Part shown: piece after piece, positions 12,001-19,347 of the stretch | How the letters are laid out: each line of letters starts with the position of its first letter | Numbering within the stretch: the first letter of the stretch is position 1 | Source of the DNA: Patiria pectinifera | Lineage: Eukaryota > Echinodermata > Asteroidea > Valvatida > Asterinidae | Length of the DNA stretch: 64,000 bases | Assembly (NCBI GenBank): GCA_029964075.1 | Contig: CM057149.1 | Coordinates: 4,536,465-4,600,464 of the forward strand | Direction: 5' to 3' | Program-made: the position numbers and the translations under genes | The notes under the pieces: model-generated | Told to the model about the DNA's origin: nothing | What the model saw: the letters and a program-made list of their open reading frames with translations, nothing else | Databases searched by the model: none

Positions 12001-13419
12001 AATAACACATTTTTTTTCTTGCGTCCTTTCATTTCCGCTGAATTAAAAAATCGTGACTTGACAGAACTTGTGTTAAAGCGCATCATGAGAAGTGCATGCA
12101 AAATAGTTCTTTGGGAAATTCGTCCTCATCATTCGGTCTGTGTTTACTTGGTCTATACATCAGGCGTGCAAGTTTTCCTCAGATATGCTGATATCCTCCT
12201 GAAATAACTTCTGTTGTATTCCCTTAAAAATTGAAAAACACCGCAGAGAGTCTTGTAAAGCTATAACTTTCCTCCTTTTTTCTACTGACTTCTCAGTTGC
12301 ATGCCCGATACATATCGTCACCGACACCACGAACTGACACCCTCTGCATCACATGTGTTTAAAAATATTTTTTTTTTTTTTTTGCACATATTAGCAGTTT
12401 GTATCATGAAGTTTAACATGACGAGGTTAAAATTGCTAAAATCATCTAAAATAACCAATTTTACTAATGAATTTTCAAGAAATTGGTCAATTCCGGTATT
12501 TTTGGTTACCACGAAGTGACCCTGCACAGGGTGTCAGTTCGTGAAAACCAAAATTTACGTGTTTTCGGAGAGTGCGCGCATGCAATAGCGTTAGTGAGTG
12601 TCAGTTCGTGAAAACCAAAATTGACGTGTTTTCGGAGAGCGTGCGCACGCATGCGCAGTGTGGGCGCGCACTCTCCCAAAACGCGTCAATTTTGGTTTTC
12701 ACGAACTGACACTCACTAACGCTATTGCATGCGCGCACTGATACTAAATCCTCAAAGATAGATGGAATATTTTACTGAGTAAATTCGTGTCAAACCTTTA
12801 AGAGCGTTTTTCTCTGATTTGAATTTCTGCAACGCTGACCACTGGGTGTCAGTTCGTGGTGTCGGTGACGATATATACTGTACTAGGGTGGCTTAATTTG
12901 TGTTGATAAAATATTCTGAAACTGCTTTTTTTTGCTATTAGTGTAGGAGTGAGTATTAGGCAGAGTTTCCATCCAGTCAAGATTTATTTAGTGTCAACGG
13001 ATGACGCACTCATCAGGGACTTTGCACATGCCTCCAGATTTCTCTTATGCTTTGAACCCTTTTCACCCGTACCCCATTCTTCAGTGCATTTCTCTATATA
13101 ATGTTCATTGATTGAAATGGTTTGCTTTGTGGAAACAGAGGACGGGCAACCGTTTAGTGACATCCACCTGAGAGAGATAGCCAAAGAGCTCGGCGCAGAG
13201 TGGGAGAGATTGGCCACTTACCTTGGTTTCAAAGAACCAGAAATATTCACGTTTAAGGCAAATAACCCAGGTAGTGTTGGCGATGCAATTTTCTCCATGC
13301 TTACAAAATGGAAGCAGAGGTTCAAGGGAGGAGAAGTGGTGAAGATGAAAAAAAAGATGGCGGAGGCACTTGAATCGATTGATAACTATGAACCGGCCGA
13401 GAAGGTGAGGAAATACTAA
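1..13419 (+). CDS. ROCO (Roc-COR) GTPase with C-terminal Death domain, 3' part of gene
   Basis: Twelve exons (1-42, 3022-3105, 3899-4096, 4341-4451, 4917-5057, 6643-6843, 8446-8583, 9387-9564, 9986-10146, 11107-11181, 11419-11668, 13139-13419) have AG/GT boundaries and matching phases and sum to 1,860 nt, about 619 codons plus a stop. The order seen is Roc (WDFAGQ, then FLSSRAIYLVVFNL, then IVGTHRN), COR (ILDPQWLIDAF), a conserved C-terminal block (VFYVDFEEFLPD, then GLYHRLVVRAL) and a Death domain (EWERLATYLGF). ROCO proteins are multidomain GTPases that dimerise through COR; a Death domain suggests a role in apoptosis or innate-immune signalling complexes, which is inference. The P-loop and any upstream LRR or ankyrin repeats lie before the window. 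Closest named types by architecture are MFHAS1-like and DAPK-like proteins; no kinase domain is visible. The G4 aspartate is asparagine, so nucleotide specificity may be altered. Confidence 0.88.
97..275. repeat. G/T-rich minisatellite in ROCO intron
   Basis: About 180 bp of diverged GGTT/GGGT/GGTG units on the plus strand. It is not a clean telomere hexamer and lies inside an intron. Confidence 0.85.
780..930 (+). repeat. Fragment of hAT-like MITE family
   Basis: The segment from GCGAGCGCGTAGCGAGAAGC to CACTTTAACCC is closely similar to the interior of the complete element at 7304-7554; both contain GCTCTGTGGTGCGATCTGAG with at most one mismatch. A reverse-orientation relative lies at about 2362-2560. 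Confidence 0.7.
1430..2335. mobile_element. Long inverted-repeat (foldback-type) element
   Basis: The left arm runs from GGGAAAGGGCGCAATCATAC to about 1830; the right arm, about 1955-2335, is its diverged reverse complement and ends TATGATTACGCCCTTTCCC. The arms are about 370 bp around a loop of roughly 130 bp. No matching target duplication is seen and no coding region is supported, so this is a non-autonomous element. Confidence 0.75.
2362..2560 (-). repeat. Reverse-orientation fragment of the 7304-7554 element family
   Basis: The reverse complement contains GCTCTGTGGTGCGATCTGAG, CCACTTTAACCAT and GCCTGCCTTTATTGCGA, in the same order as in the element at 7304-7554. The C-run at 2410-2431 corresponds to its G/C tract. 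Confidence 0.65.
3022..3105 (+). CDS. ROCO exon b: Roc core strand and helix
   Basis: The exon follows TTCTTGTAG and precedes GTAAGATG. Its 28 codons start TFLSSRAIYLVVFNL, the hydrophobic strand that follows switch II in Roc domains, and end PVPVQDE. Phase 0 on both sides joins directly to the preceding THQ. Confidence 0.88.
3300..3525 (-). mobile_element. tRNA-derived SINE-like sequence
   Basis: On the minus strand a tRNA-like head (GTGGTCTAATATGG; box-B-like GGGTTCGAACCC) is followed by a body complementary to AAGTGCCAAAGCACTTCACG. The arrangement is that of a tRNA-head SINE. No functional tRNA fold is evident. Confidence 0.55.
3899..4096 (+). CDS. ROCO exon c: Roc with degenerate G4 motif
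   Basis: The 66 codons lie between acceptor ACCACCAG and donor GTGAGT, phase 0/0. They include YLDFWMQSIFTY and SIFIVGTHRNS. The latter is the position of the Roc G4 base-recognition motif, usually THxD; asparagine replaces aspartate here. The rest of the exon is hydrophilic and continues into the next exon. Confidence 0.85.
4341..4451 (+). CDS. ROCO exon d: end of Roc domain
   Basis: A 37-codon exon follows TCAAGTGTAG and ends before GTATTT, phase 0/0. It reads IAEIFKRIRHEI and then VSEFYAIENS; FYAIEN matches the usual Roc C-terminal strand and helix leading to the COR linker. Confidence 0.83.
4827..4890 (+). repeat. SINE-type 3' tail
   Basis: The sequence GAAGTGCTATATAAGCGCCA followed by TATTATTTTA resembles the conserved 3' tails of tRNA-derived SINEs of aquatic animals. 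It lies just upstream of ROCO exon e. Confidence 0.45.
4917..5057 (+). CDS. ROCO exon e: start of COR domain
   Basis: The exon lies between CTGACACAG and GTACCA and gives 47 codons, phase 0/0. It includes IEKLRLHIESIA and GERIPLNWLAFDDE; an IPxxWLxF pattern marks the N-terminal part of COR domains. The preceding intron ends with a SINE-like tail. Confidence 0.85.
5058..6642. other. ROCO intron with G/C-tract repeat fragments
   Basis: The intron contains two interspersed-repeat remnants: about 5230-5700, with GGATCC-type ends and a C14 run near 5553, and about 5820-5960, with CAGTGGCGTATCCAGAGGG and G/C runs. The remainder is AT-rich with no supported gene. Confidence 0.6.
6643..6843 (+). CDS. 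ROCO exon f: COR N-terminal lobe
   Basis: A 67-codon exon follows GATGCTAG and precedes GTAAGG, phase 0/0. It contains FGIKDENELLTMLKFYHDLG, then IIYFGG and DVVILDPQWLIDAFKKIL, a highly characteristic COR signature (DPQWL). Confidence 0.92.
7304..7554. mobile_element. hAT-like MITE with GGATCC-containing termini
   Basis: Terminal inverted repeats CAGGGCGGATCCAG and CTGGATCCGCCCTTG are flanked by GTGTGGAC (7296-7303) and GTGTGCAC (7555-7562), an 8-bp target duplication with one mismatch. An 8-bp duplication and CAG-type ends are hAT hallmarks. The interior holds G- and C-runs and no gene. It lies in a ROCO intron. Confidence 0.78.
7555..8445. other. ROCO intron sequence without recognised features
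   Basis: Unique-looking intron between the MITE and exon g, ending with a poly-T tract and TATGTCCAG. I see no gene or structured repeat. Confidence 0.6.
8446..8583 (+). CDS. ROCO exon g: COR middle
   Basis: A 46-codon exon lies between TATGTCCAG and GTATGT, phase 0/0. It encodes a Leu-rich helical stretch (NGILEDLLIDHMW, ALLDLMDMFDLLCE) that matches the winged-helix-like part of COR domains. Confidence 0.88.
8584..9386. other. ROCO intron without recognised features
   Basis: AT-rich intron between exons g and h. No inverted repeat, tandem array or coding signal stands out. Confidence 0.6.
9387..9564 (+). CDS. ROCO exon h: COR C-terminal lobe entry
   Basis: The exon follows CCACTTTAG and ends at GTAAAT, phase 0 in and phase 1 out. 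A Ser/Thr-rich loop (KSSTASSTATQ) leads to YYVPSMLRQR and VFYVDFEEFLP, the usual start of the C-terminal COR half. Its last base forms GAT with the next exon. Confidence 0.87.
9842..9915 (-). repeat. tRNA-like sequence
   Basis: The minus strand shows A-box-like TAGCTTAGTCGGTAGAGC and B-box-like GGTTCAAATCC at tRNA spacing, but the acceptor stem does not pair. It is best read as a tRNA pseudogene or SINE head inside a ROCO intron. Confidence 0.5.
9986..10146 (+). CDS. ROCO exon i: COR C-terminal lobe
   Basis: The acceptor TTTTGTCCAG is followed by phase-1 sequence that completes an Asp codon and reads GLYHRLVVRALRWSQ, then GLLYDRASFYVDD. The FLPxGL(Y/F)xRL pattern across the junction is typical of ROCO C-termini. 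The donor is GTAAGT after ATCAAA, phase 0. Confidence 0.9.
10359..10589. mobile_element. MITE with CAGAGGCGTAGC termini
   Basis: The ends CAGAGGCGTAGC and GCTACGCCTCTG are perfect 12-bp inverted repeats. The body has repeated AAGTGCCCTTTTT-type segments and a C-run. No target duplication is clear. It appears nested in a relative of the 780-930 repeat. Confidence 0.72.
11107..11181 (+). CDS. ROCO exon j: short linker exon
   Basis: A 25-codon exon sits between TTCATAG and GTATGT, phase 0/0. It reads VSVMRAGVISPPKHVKPPSA, a proline-rich linker. The choice rests on open frame, phase match and both splice sites. Confidence 0.75.
11419..11668 (+). CDS. ROCO exon k: C-terminal scaffold
   Basis: An 83-codon exon plus one base lies between CGTTACAG and GTAAGT. 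It includes KDFVKETLQNLKTMW and FDNSQVVIKTDGF, followed by an acidic stretch (EEEASAR). It links the COR region to the Death domain and exits in phase 1, as the next exon requires. Confidence 0.87.
12315..12871. mobile_element. Inverted-repeat element, copy A (TCGTCACCGACACC ends)
   Basis: The ends TCGTCACCGACACCACGAAC and GTTCGTGGTGTCGGTGACGA are exact inverted repeats, flanked by TA on both sides. Inside lies a second palindrome (about 12598-12717) made of GTGTCAGTTCGTGAAAACC and its complement around CGCATGCGCAGTGTG. No protein is encoded. A partial copy lies at 35366-35844. Confidence 0.85.
13139..13419 (+). CDS. ROCO exon l: Death domain and stop
   Basis: After GGAAACAG, phase-1 sequence reads DIHLREIAKELGAEWERLA, then YLGFKEPEIFTF and IFSMLTKWKQRF, then MAEALESIDNYE: the six-helix Death-domain pattern with its conserved W and LG. 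TAA at 13417-13419 closes the frame. A possible GTGAGG donor lies just before the stop (13405), so a longer isoform cannot be excluded. Confidence 0.88.
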
Positions 13420-13604
13420 GACAACTACCAGCCCTACATTTGTAGTGCAGGTAGTGTACAGTGGAGAGCAGGATGGGATGGTGGATTCAAGGGGTGGGTA
13501 TAGGGTGGCTAACGACACCTCCTCCACCATCGGTATGACTGATGTTGATTATTTACACACAGTTTTAATAGGTAATCGGCCTCTTTTTTCTAAGTGTACA
13601 GAAA

Positions 13605-13925
13605 TCAGGGGCGGATCCAGGAATTTTCGCTGGGGGGGGATTTGATCAGCTAAAAAAAATCTGAAAATGTACACAGGTTTTTTTCTCCGGACACTTGGGC
13701 TGGTACTAAATTTCAATAGGGGGCGCTGTTCAAATTTGATGATTATTAACACTAGATTACAGAATGGAGTACCGTATTTTGAACAGGCAAACATTATACC
13801 AGTTTAACTTGTCTTGGGTGTCCGGGGGGGGGGGGTCGACTTTTTTTAATGGAATTTGTATGCAAACAAAAAATGTTGAGAGAGTTGGGGGGTAGACCCC
13901 CAAATTCCCCCCCCCCCCCCCTGTT
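13605..13925. repeat. GGATCC-family repeat fragment with G/C runs
   Basis: The left end, CAGGGGCGGATCCAGGAATT, matches the terminal style of the 7304-7554 element, but a matching right end is missing. G12 and C16 runs are inside. Probably a truncated MITE. Confidence 0.5.
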
Positions 13926-14726
13926 ATAACCCCCGGTTATACAACATTGCAAATCTTCAGTTTAACGGTTAAATCCTTTAGTCTCTCTGTACATTGACTT
14001 CAACACCTTTCGTTTTAAATATCCTGGATCTTACTCTGGACTGGGGTTATGGTTAGGGTGGGGTTTCAACTTCCACCCTTTGCCATCCCCCTGCCCCTCC
14101 CTCCTCCGATGGAAGGGGGGGGGGCTGGAGCCAATAGTGTAGTACGTTGCTATCAATATTATCGGTGGGTAACCTACTTGAGAGTATATATCTTAAAAGT
14201 AACAACAAATGAGTTAACTTTGATAGAACTTGTACTTAATAGATTATGACATGATACTGGCTGCATCCATTGGACAAGAAAGTGGGTTCTCGTTTCAAAA
14301 CCTAAACGGGAGGTATCAAAGCATTTTTTTATATTTTTTATTTTGACTTACTACTTGTTTCAGATCATTGCAGTACGAGTATACAGTTTCCTTTTTATCA
14401 ACACATTACATTTTGCTCTTTTGATACAGCCATAGTGGATTATTGTTTACTGCCCAGTACTTATATCATACCAGTTCTGTATTGTCCTTGTAACTAACAA
14501 AATCAAACTGAACAATTCAATGTAATACAACATTGAGCTAAAAGTACCTTAAGAGTTTAGAGTACAGAATAACTGTAGATGTCTGTATAATATTTCACAG
14601 TTTAATGAATAAATAAATAATTTTAATATGACATGCTGTCAAATGTAAACTAGATATTGCTTTTGAAGCTGTTTTAGAAAGGTCTATGACCAGCTGAAGT
14701 ATGCTATAAGGATGACTTACTTTGAC

Positions 14727-15867
14727 TTAATTCCGTGTCTCCTTTGGGAGAATTGGGCCAGTCACTCGTTTATGCCAAGCACTCCGGTCACTCGCAGCGA
14801 TGCCAGCCTCTGACCATGATGTAAACCCCATTTCCATCCTCTGTCTCTCCACAGTCCTTCTCCATGTCTCCTTTGGTCTTCCTCTCCTCCTCTTCCCTTC
14901 AGGTGCCCAGGTCAGCGCAATGCGTGGGTTTTGGCTCGGATCCATGCGCAACACATGTCCGATCCATCTCCACCTTCTCTGACGAATCAGTGTGCTGATG
15001 GTCTCTGTCTGAGCCCTGTTTCTGACTATTTCGTTTGTCACCCTCATTGGCCAATAAATCTTCAGAATTCTGCGTAGACTCTTGTGAAGGAAGGTGTCCA
15101 GCTTCTTTTCGTCTCTCTTCGTCATCCTCCATGTTTCGGAGCCATACAGCAGCACTGCCAGAACATTTGATTTGAATATCCTGTTCTTTGTGTTCTTGCT
15201 CAGTTGGCTGCTTTTCCAGATCTTTCCCAGCCTGATATACGTTGCTCTAGCTTTCCCCAGTCTGTTCTTGATGTCATCTTCAGCTCCTCCACTCTTGTTC
15301 ACTATGGCTCCCAGATAGGTGAAGCAGTCTACGTCTTCCAGGTTTTGTCCTTCTGCCTGTATCGGGCTGTTGTTGGCTGTATTCAAACGTAGCACCTTGG
15401 TCTTATTCTGGTTTATCTTCAGTCCTGTTCCTTTCCCACTTTGGCTTAAACGTGCCAGCTTCTGCTGTGTGTGGTTTTTTGTGCTGGAGACAAGTGCTAG
15501 GTCATCCGCAAAGTCTAGGTCCTCCAGGGTTGTTGTCATCTTCCATCTTATACCAGTTGTTGCCCCTTCAACTGACTTCCTCATCACCCAGTCAATGACT
15601 AGGAGGAACAGGAAGCCTGACATGTTGCAGCCCTGTTTCACACCCGACTTGACATCAAACCAGTCTGTTTTTCCCTCTCCGTCAACCACTGCACATTTGC
15701 TTACTTGGTACATGATCTTCACCATCTTTACAATTTTCTCAGGGATAGCATAGGTTCTCATGATCTTCCAGAGTGTGTCCATGTGAATGCTGTCAAATGC
15801 TTTCTCGTAGTCTACAAAGCAGACGTACAAGCTCGCATTCCACTCTATCACTTGTTCGACGATGTTC
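14727..15867 (-). pseudogene. LINE reverse-transcriptase catalytic part and C-terminus
   Basis: The frame resumes immediately after the inserted LTR with RNIVEQVIEW, then FVDYEKAFDSIHMDTLW, GVKQGCNMSGFLF and LDFADDLALVSS, which holds the catalytic FADD. The thumb and C-terminus carry LLYGSETWRMT, WRWIGHVLRM and GKRRRGRPKETWRRTVE. The block is open to its stop at 14727, so the element was fairly young when inserted. Confidence 0.9.
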
Positions 15868-15932
15868 CTCATGTAAGGTATAGGTCTGACAGCTCCGTTC
15901 GGGCGACACAGCGCCACCATGCAACGGCGGGC

Positions 15933-15989
15933 AAACATTGTCTGCCTGCCTCGTGTGGTTGGACGTGTCGCCCGAACCAACAAAAACAG
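15933..15989 (+). repeat. 57-bp direct repeat inside LTR, copy 1
   Basis: From AAACATTGTCTGCCTGCC to AACAAAAACAG, identical to 16781-16837. With the upstream TTCGGGCGACAC (from 15899) its GTGTCGCCCGAA could form a 12-bp hairpin stem. Confidence 0.95.
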
Positions 15990-16780
15990 GTACGGAATTT
16001 CCCTATTTTGAGTCACGATTGCATAAATAAAAGTGCCTTATCTTGATTTTAATATGTCATAGGTTTATTGTATGGGTCATATAAAGTTGTAAACTTCAGA
16101 AAAGTGTCAGAATTGCATGGTTTTAGTTGGACTCTTTGAGTAATTGTGTATTGGCCCAGTAAGTGCCCCCATTTAGGTTAAAGTAAAATGAGGCACTCTT
16201 TTTAGGCCCTTTGTCTGAGTAAGCTGATACCTGTAAGGGCGCCCTCTATTGTCGGGAATGATAATACTGCTGTGTTTATCTTGATGTTACATGTACATGC
16301 ATACATGGGTTGTGCTTGGTCTTAATATTTTTATTGAACTAGCACTTTGGAACTCTAATGTAACCATAGGGTGAGCTACATTGTAGGCCTTTGCCCATGT
16401 ATTTATTTTTGTGCCATGTATTTGTAATATTTTATTGTGTCTGGCCCTGATAAATTACACAAGCTAGATGATTATTTTGACTCTTGTGTAAATGAAACTC
16501 AGATGCTCACGTAGGTTAGATTTCATCCTGGTCCTGCCAGTGTTTATTGCCGAGAACAATCTAATTTCCATTTAAGTACAAATAGTAGGGGTATTTGTGT
16601 AGCCGAATTTGTGACATCACTGCCCATTTTAGGTGAAGCGCACGCCTGAGGAAATATTTACATAGTTGTGTAATCCTGACTATCATTTACCTATATGCAC
16701 ATGTACTGTATGTATTTACTGTGATTAATTTGGTGCATCCTTTTCTTCTTTTATTTCTTTATTGTCTGTCAATGGAAATA

Positions 16781-16837
16781 AAACATTGTCTGCCTGCCTC
16801 GTGTGGTTGGACGTGTCGCCCGAACCAACAAAAACAG
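16781..16837 (+). repeat. 57-bp direct repeat inside LTR, copy 2
   Basis: Identical to 15933-15989. This copy directly follows the AATAAA signal and lies in the position expected for R/U5 of an LTR. Confidence 0.95.
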
Positions 16838-16891
16838 CTGATCCGAACCTTTGTGCTTACCTTAAAACGCAAAAACCCATCCTTACACTCA

Positions 16892-17806
16892 GGACGAAGA
16901 TTTGTTCGGTTGTGCTCCTCCCTCTCCGAAATCCTGCTTGTTCTTTCCTCAACTTCTCTTCTGTCCCCGCAGCGATCCTCTTGATCAGCACTCTGCCCAT
17001 CACTTTTTTTCGGCGATGGACATCAGGGTGATACCTCTCCAGTTGCCGCAGTTGGTCAAGTCGCCCTTCTTTGGTAACTTGACAATCAACCCTCTTGTCC
17101 AATCCTCAGGAATCTCTTCTCTCATCCAGACCTCCTCGAAGAACTCATGTAGTACGTCGACGGTTGTATCTACGTCTGCCTTCAGCAGGTCTGCTGTTAT
17201 TCCGTCGATTCCTGGTGCTTTACCGCTTTTCATGTCTTTGAGTGCCTTCCTGATCTCAACTTTGGTGATGCTCCCAGTATCTATGTCTTCATTGGCTTCC
17301 CCTGTCTCCTCCACTTCTGCGGGTTCTTCAGGTCTGGGCCTGTTCAGCACCTCTGTGAAGTGTTCCTTCCACCTTTCCTTCACTTCGTCCTCCTTGGTGA
17401 GTAGCTTTCCATCCCTGTTCTTGACCATCTCTACTCGCCTTGGTCTGCTGTTGCATAGCTTCCTGGTTGCGTCGTATACATCTTTCATCTGTCCTTGCCT
17501 GGCTGCGTCTTCTGCTTCCTGAGCTATGCTGTTTGCCCACTCCCTCTTATCCTTCCTCAGGCTTCTTTTCACCTCATTGTCTTTCTCCCTGTACTCTTCT
17601 CTTGCCTTTGCCTTAATCCTCTCTGACCTTGCGCAGTCTATCTTGTATTTCAACCGTTTCCTGTCCTCTATTCTCTTCCAGCTCTCAGGACTGATCCAGC
17701 TTTTGCTCTTCTTCTTTCTATAGCCCAGAACTTTCTTCGCAGTTTCGTTGTACACATTCTTGATCCTGTCCCATTTCCTTTCTATTATGTCCTCTTCGGT
17801 GTTGCC
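16892..17806 (-). pseudogene. LINE linker and reverse-transcriptase N-terminal part
   Basis: It continues in frame after the TAG. A charged Lys/Arg/Glu-rich linker is followed by EVKERWKEHFTEVLNR, SGKAPGIDGI and NWRGITLMSI, motifs 0 to 2 of RTE-like reverse transcriptases. A one-base frameshift at the 17004-17010 homopolymer moves the frame, which resumes with KVMGRVL and EQAGFRRGRST. It stops at the LTR insertion point. Confidence 0.87.
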
Positions 17807-17809
17807 CTA

Positions 17810-18551
17810 TGTCTCTTCACTACTGAGGCAACTGAACCTGTTCCTCAGTTCCAGTTGGAATTCCTGCTTGATTTCCTTCACCTTTAGTTTGCTCTCTTCA
17901 TACCGGATGGTCCCTCTCTGCTTCTTCCCAGTACTGTTCAGTTTTAGCTTGGTGGTTGCGATCACGAGGTTGTGGTCGCTTCCTACATCTGCTCCTCTGT
18001 ATGCCCTGGTGTCCTGTACTGACCTCTTGAACCTTGCGTTGATAGCAATGTAATCTATCTGGTTTTTGTGATTGCCATCTGGTGATGTCCATGTGTATTT
18101 GTGTATGTTGTTATGGGGGAACATTGTCGATGTTATCGCTAGGTTGTTTTCGGCACAAAACGCCACAAACCGCTCTCCGTTGTCGTTTCTTTCGCCCTTG
18201 AGGCCATGAATTCCCACGACTCCTCCCTTGCCGTCCTGTCTCTCGCCCACCTTCGCGTTCCAGTCTCCCATCACTATCAGTAGGTCGTGGCGTGGGACTT
18301 CATCGATTACCTTTTGTAGCTGATCGTAGAAGTTCTCCTTCGCCTCTTCCTCTGCTTCATTTGTTGGGGCATAGACTTGCACGACTGTTGTTTTGATGTA
18401 TTTTGAGAAGAACCTTGCTGTAATGATCCGGTCGTTAACTGGTTTCCAATTTTCTAGGCATCGGCTGACTTCCTTTGTCATGATGATGGCAACACCACTT
18501 TGGTGTATTTCATCATCCCTTCCTAAGTACAAGATGGTTTCTCCTGTCTGT
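17810..18551 (-). pseudogene. LINE AP-type endonuclease domain
   Basis: The minus-strand frame contains VVQVYAPTNEAEEEAKENFY, then VMGDWNAKVGE, NQIDYIAINARF and GSDHNLVIAT, the successive motifs of an APE-like endonuclease that nicks target DNA for target-primed reverse transcription. The start, which would carry the first catalytic motifs, is lost. An in-frame TAG ends this part, but the same frame continues beyond it. Confidence 0.88.
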
Positions 18552-19067
18552 ATGCACGAAATCAAATATTGAGAGGACAAACTTAACCTCATGATGTTAA
18601 TGTAATTCTTATCTTGTAACACTCCAATTATCCTTGTTACTAACTCAATGAAACTGAATATTATCACTGTACAACATTTCATAAGATGGAATTGTTATTA
18701 ATAAAACGTTGCTGTAGAAGTGCCTTAGGAGTTAGGAGTACACAAACGAATCCATATTGCCGTATAATATTACAGTTTAATAAAATTAATAATGTCATGA
18801 TGTCCAATGTGAATGAGATATTGCTTTTAAAGCTGATTTAGAAAGGTCCATGTTCAGCTGTAGTATGTTGTAAGGATGATGTGCCTTTGCTGTGGAGAAA
18901 CATATTTTACTATATTATATCTAATGAACTTGTTTTCTGATGGGCGTGCAAGAAATCAAACATTGTGAGGACAAACCTTACCTCAAAATGAACTCGTTAA
19001 TCTCGTTATTCTTCCTATCTTGGAACATTCCTATTATCCTTATAACTTACTTAATCATACCGAAGAA

Positions 19068-19347
19068 CATGGGCGTTTCAAGGGGTGGGGGGGGGGGGGG
19101 CCAAAGGGGGCGCTGCCCCACCCCCGGCCCCCGGAAAAGGCAAAAAAAAAAAGAGGGGGGAAAGGGCTGAAAAAGAAAAAGAGGCGCGAAGTCATATTAT
19201 TGTAAATTTAATGGGGGGGCAAAATGTCACTGCCCCCACTAAAAATGATCATTCGAGAATATGTTGGGAAATTAAGGTTTTAATTTTTGGGGAAAAAAAA
19301 CATGTTTGCCCCCCCCCCCCCTGGAAACAATCCTGGCGACGCCCATG
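19068..19347. mobile_element. hAT-like MITE in array copy 1
   Basis: The termini CATGGGCGT and ACGCCCATG are flanked by CCGAAGAA (19060-19067) and CTGAAGAA (19348-19355), an 8-bp duplication with one mismatch. The interior has G-, A- and C-runs. It occupies the same array position as 21427-21710. Confidence 0.8.

Larger units (their letters stand above)
15872..16887. mobile_element. Probable solo LTR inserted in the LINE
   Basis: The 1,016-bp insert starts TGTAAGGTATAGG and ends CCATCCTTACA, so TG...CA ends and a 7-bp terminal inverted repeat. Exact CTCA copies flank it (15868-15871, 16888-16891). Removing the insert and one CTCA restores the LINE frame. AATAAA (16777-16782) about 105 bp before the right end is placed like an LTR poly(A) signal. 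A 57-bp segment occurs twice inside (15933-15989, 16781-16837). A Ginger-type DNA element (TGT ends, 4-bp duplication) is the alternative. Confidence 0.75.
14715..18551 (-). mobile_element. RTE/BovB-like non-LTR retrotransposon, 5'-truncated and broken
   Basis: Read on the minus strand the order is endonuclease (18551-17810), linker and reverse transcriptase, with a short tail containing AAGTCAAAGTAAGTCATCC at about 14715. Flanks match a single array unit seen uninterrupted at 20830-20920, which fixes both ends to within a few bases; about 60 bp of target were lost. The endonuclease N-terminus is missing, as expected from 5' truncation. Lesions are an in-frame TAG (17807-17809), a frameshift in a T7 run (17004-17010) and the LTR insertion at 15872-16887. 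Confidence 0.88.

Noticed and set aside
15094-15753. Plus-strand frames opposite the LINE reverse transcriptase
   Set aside because: They are antisense shadows of the minus-strand coding sequence, which carries the conserved motifs.
15872-16887. Intron of the LINE or of a host gene
   Set aside because: CAG-GTACGG at 15987 looks like a donor, but the exact CTCA duplications and TG...CA ends at the true borders show an insertion.
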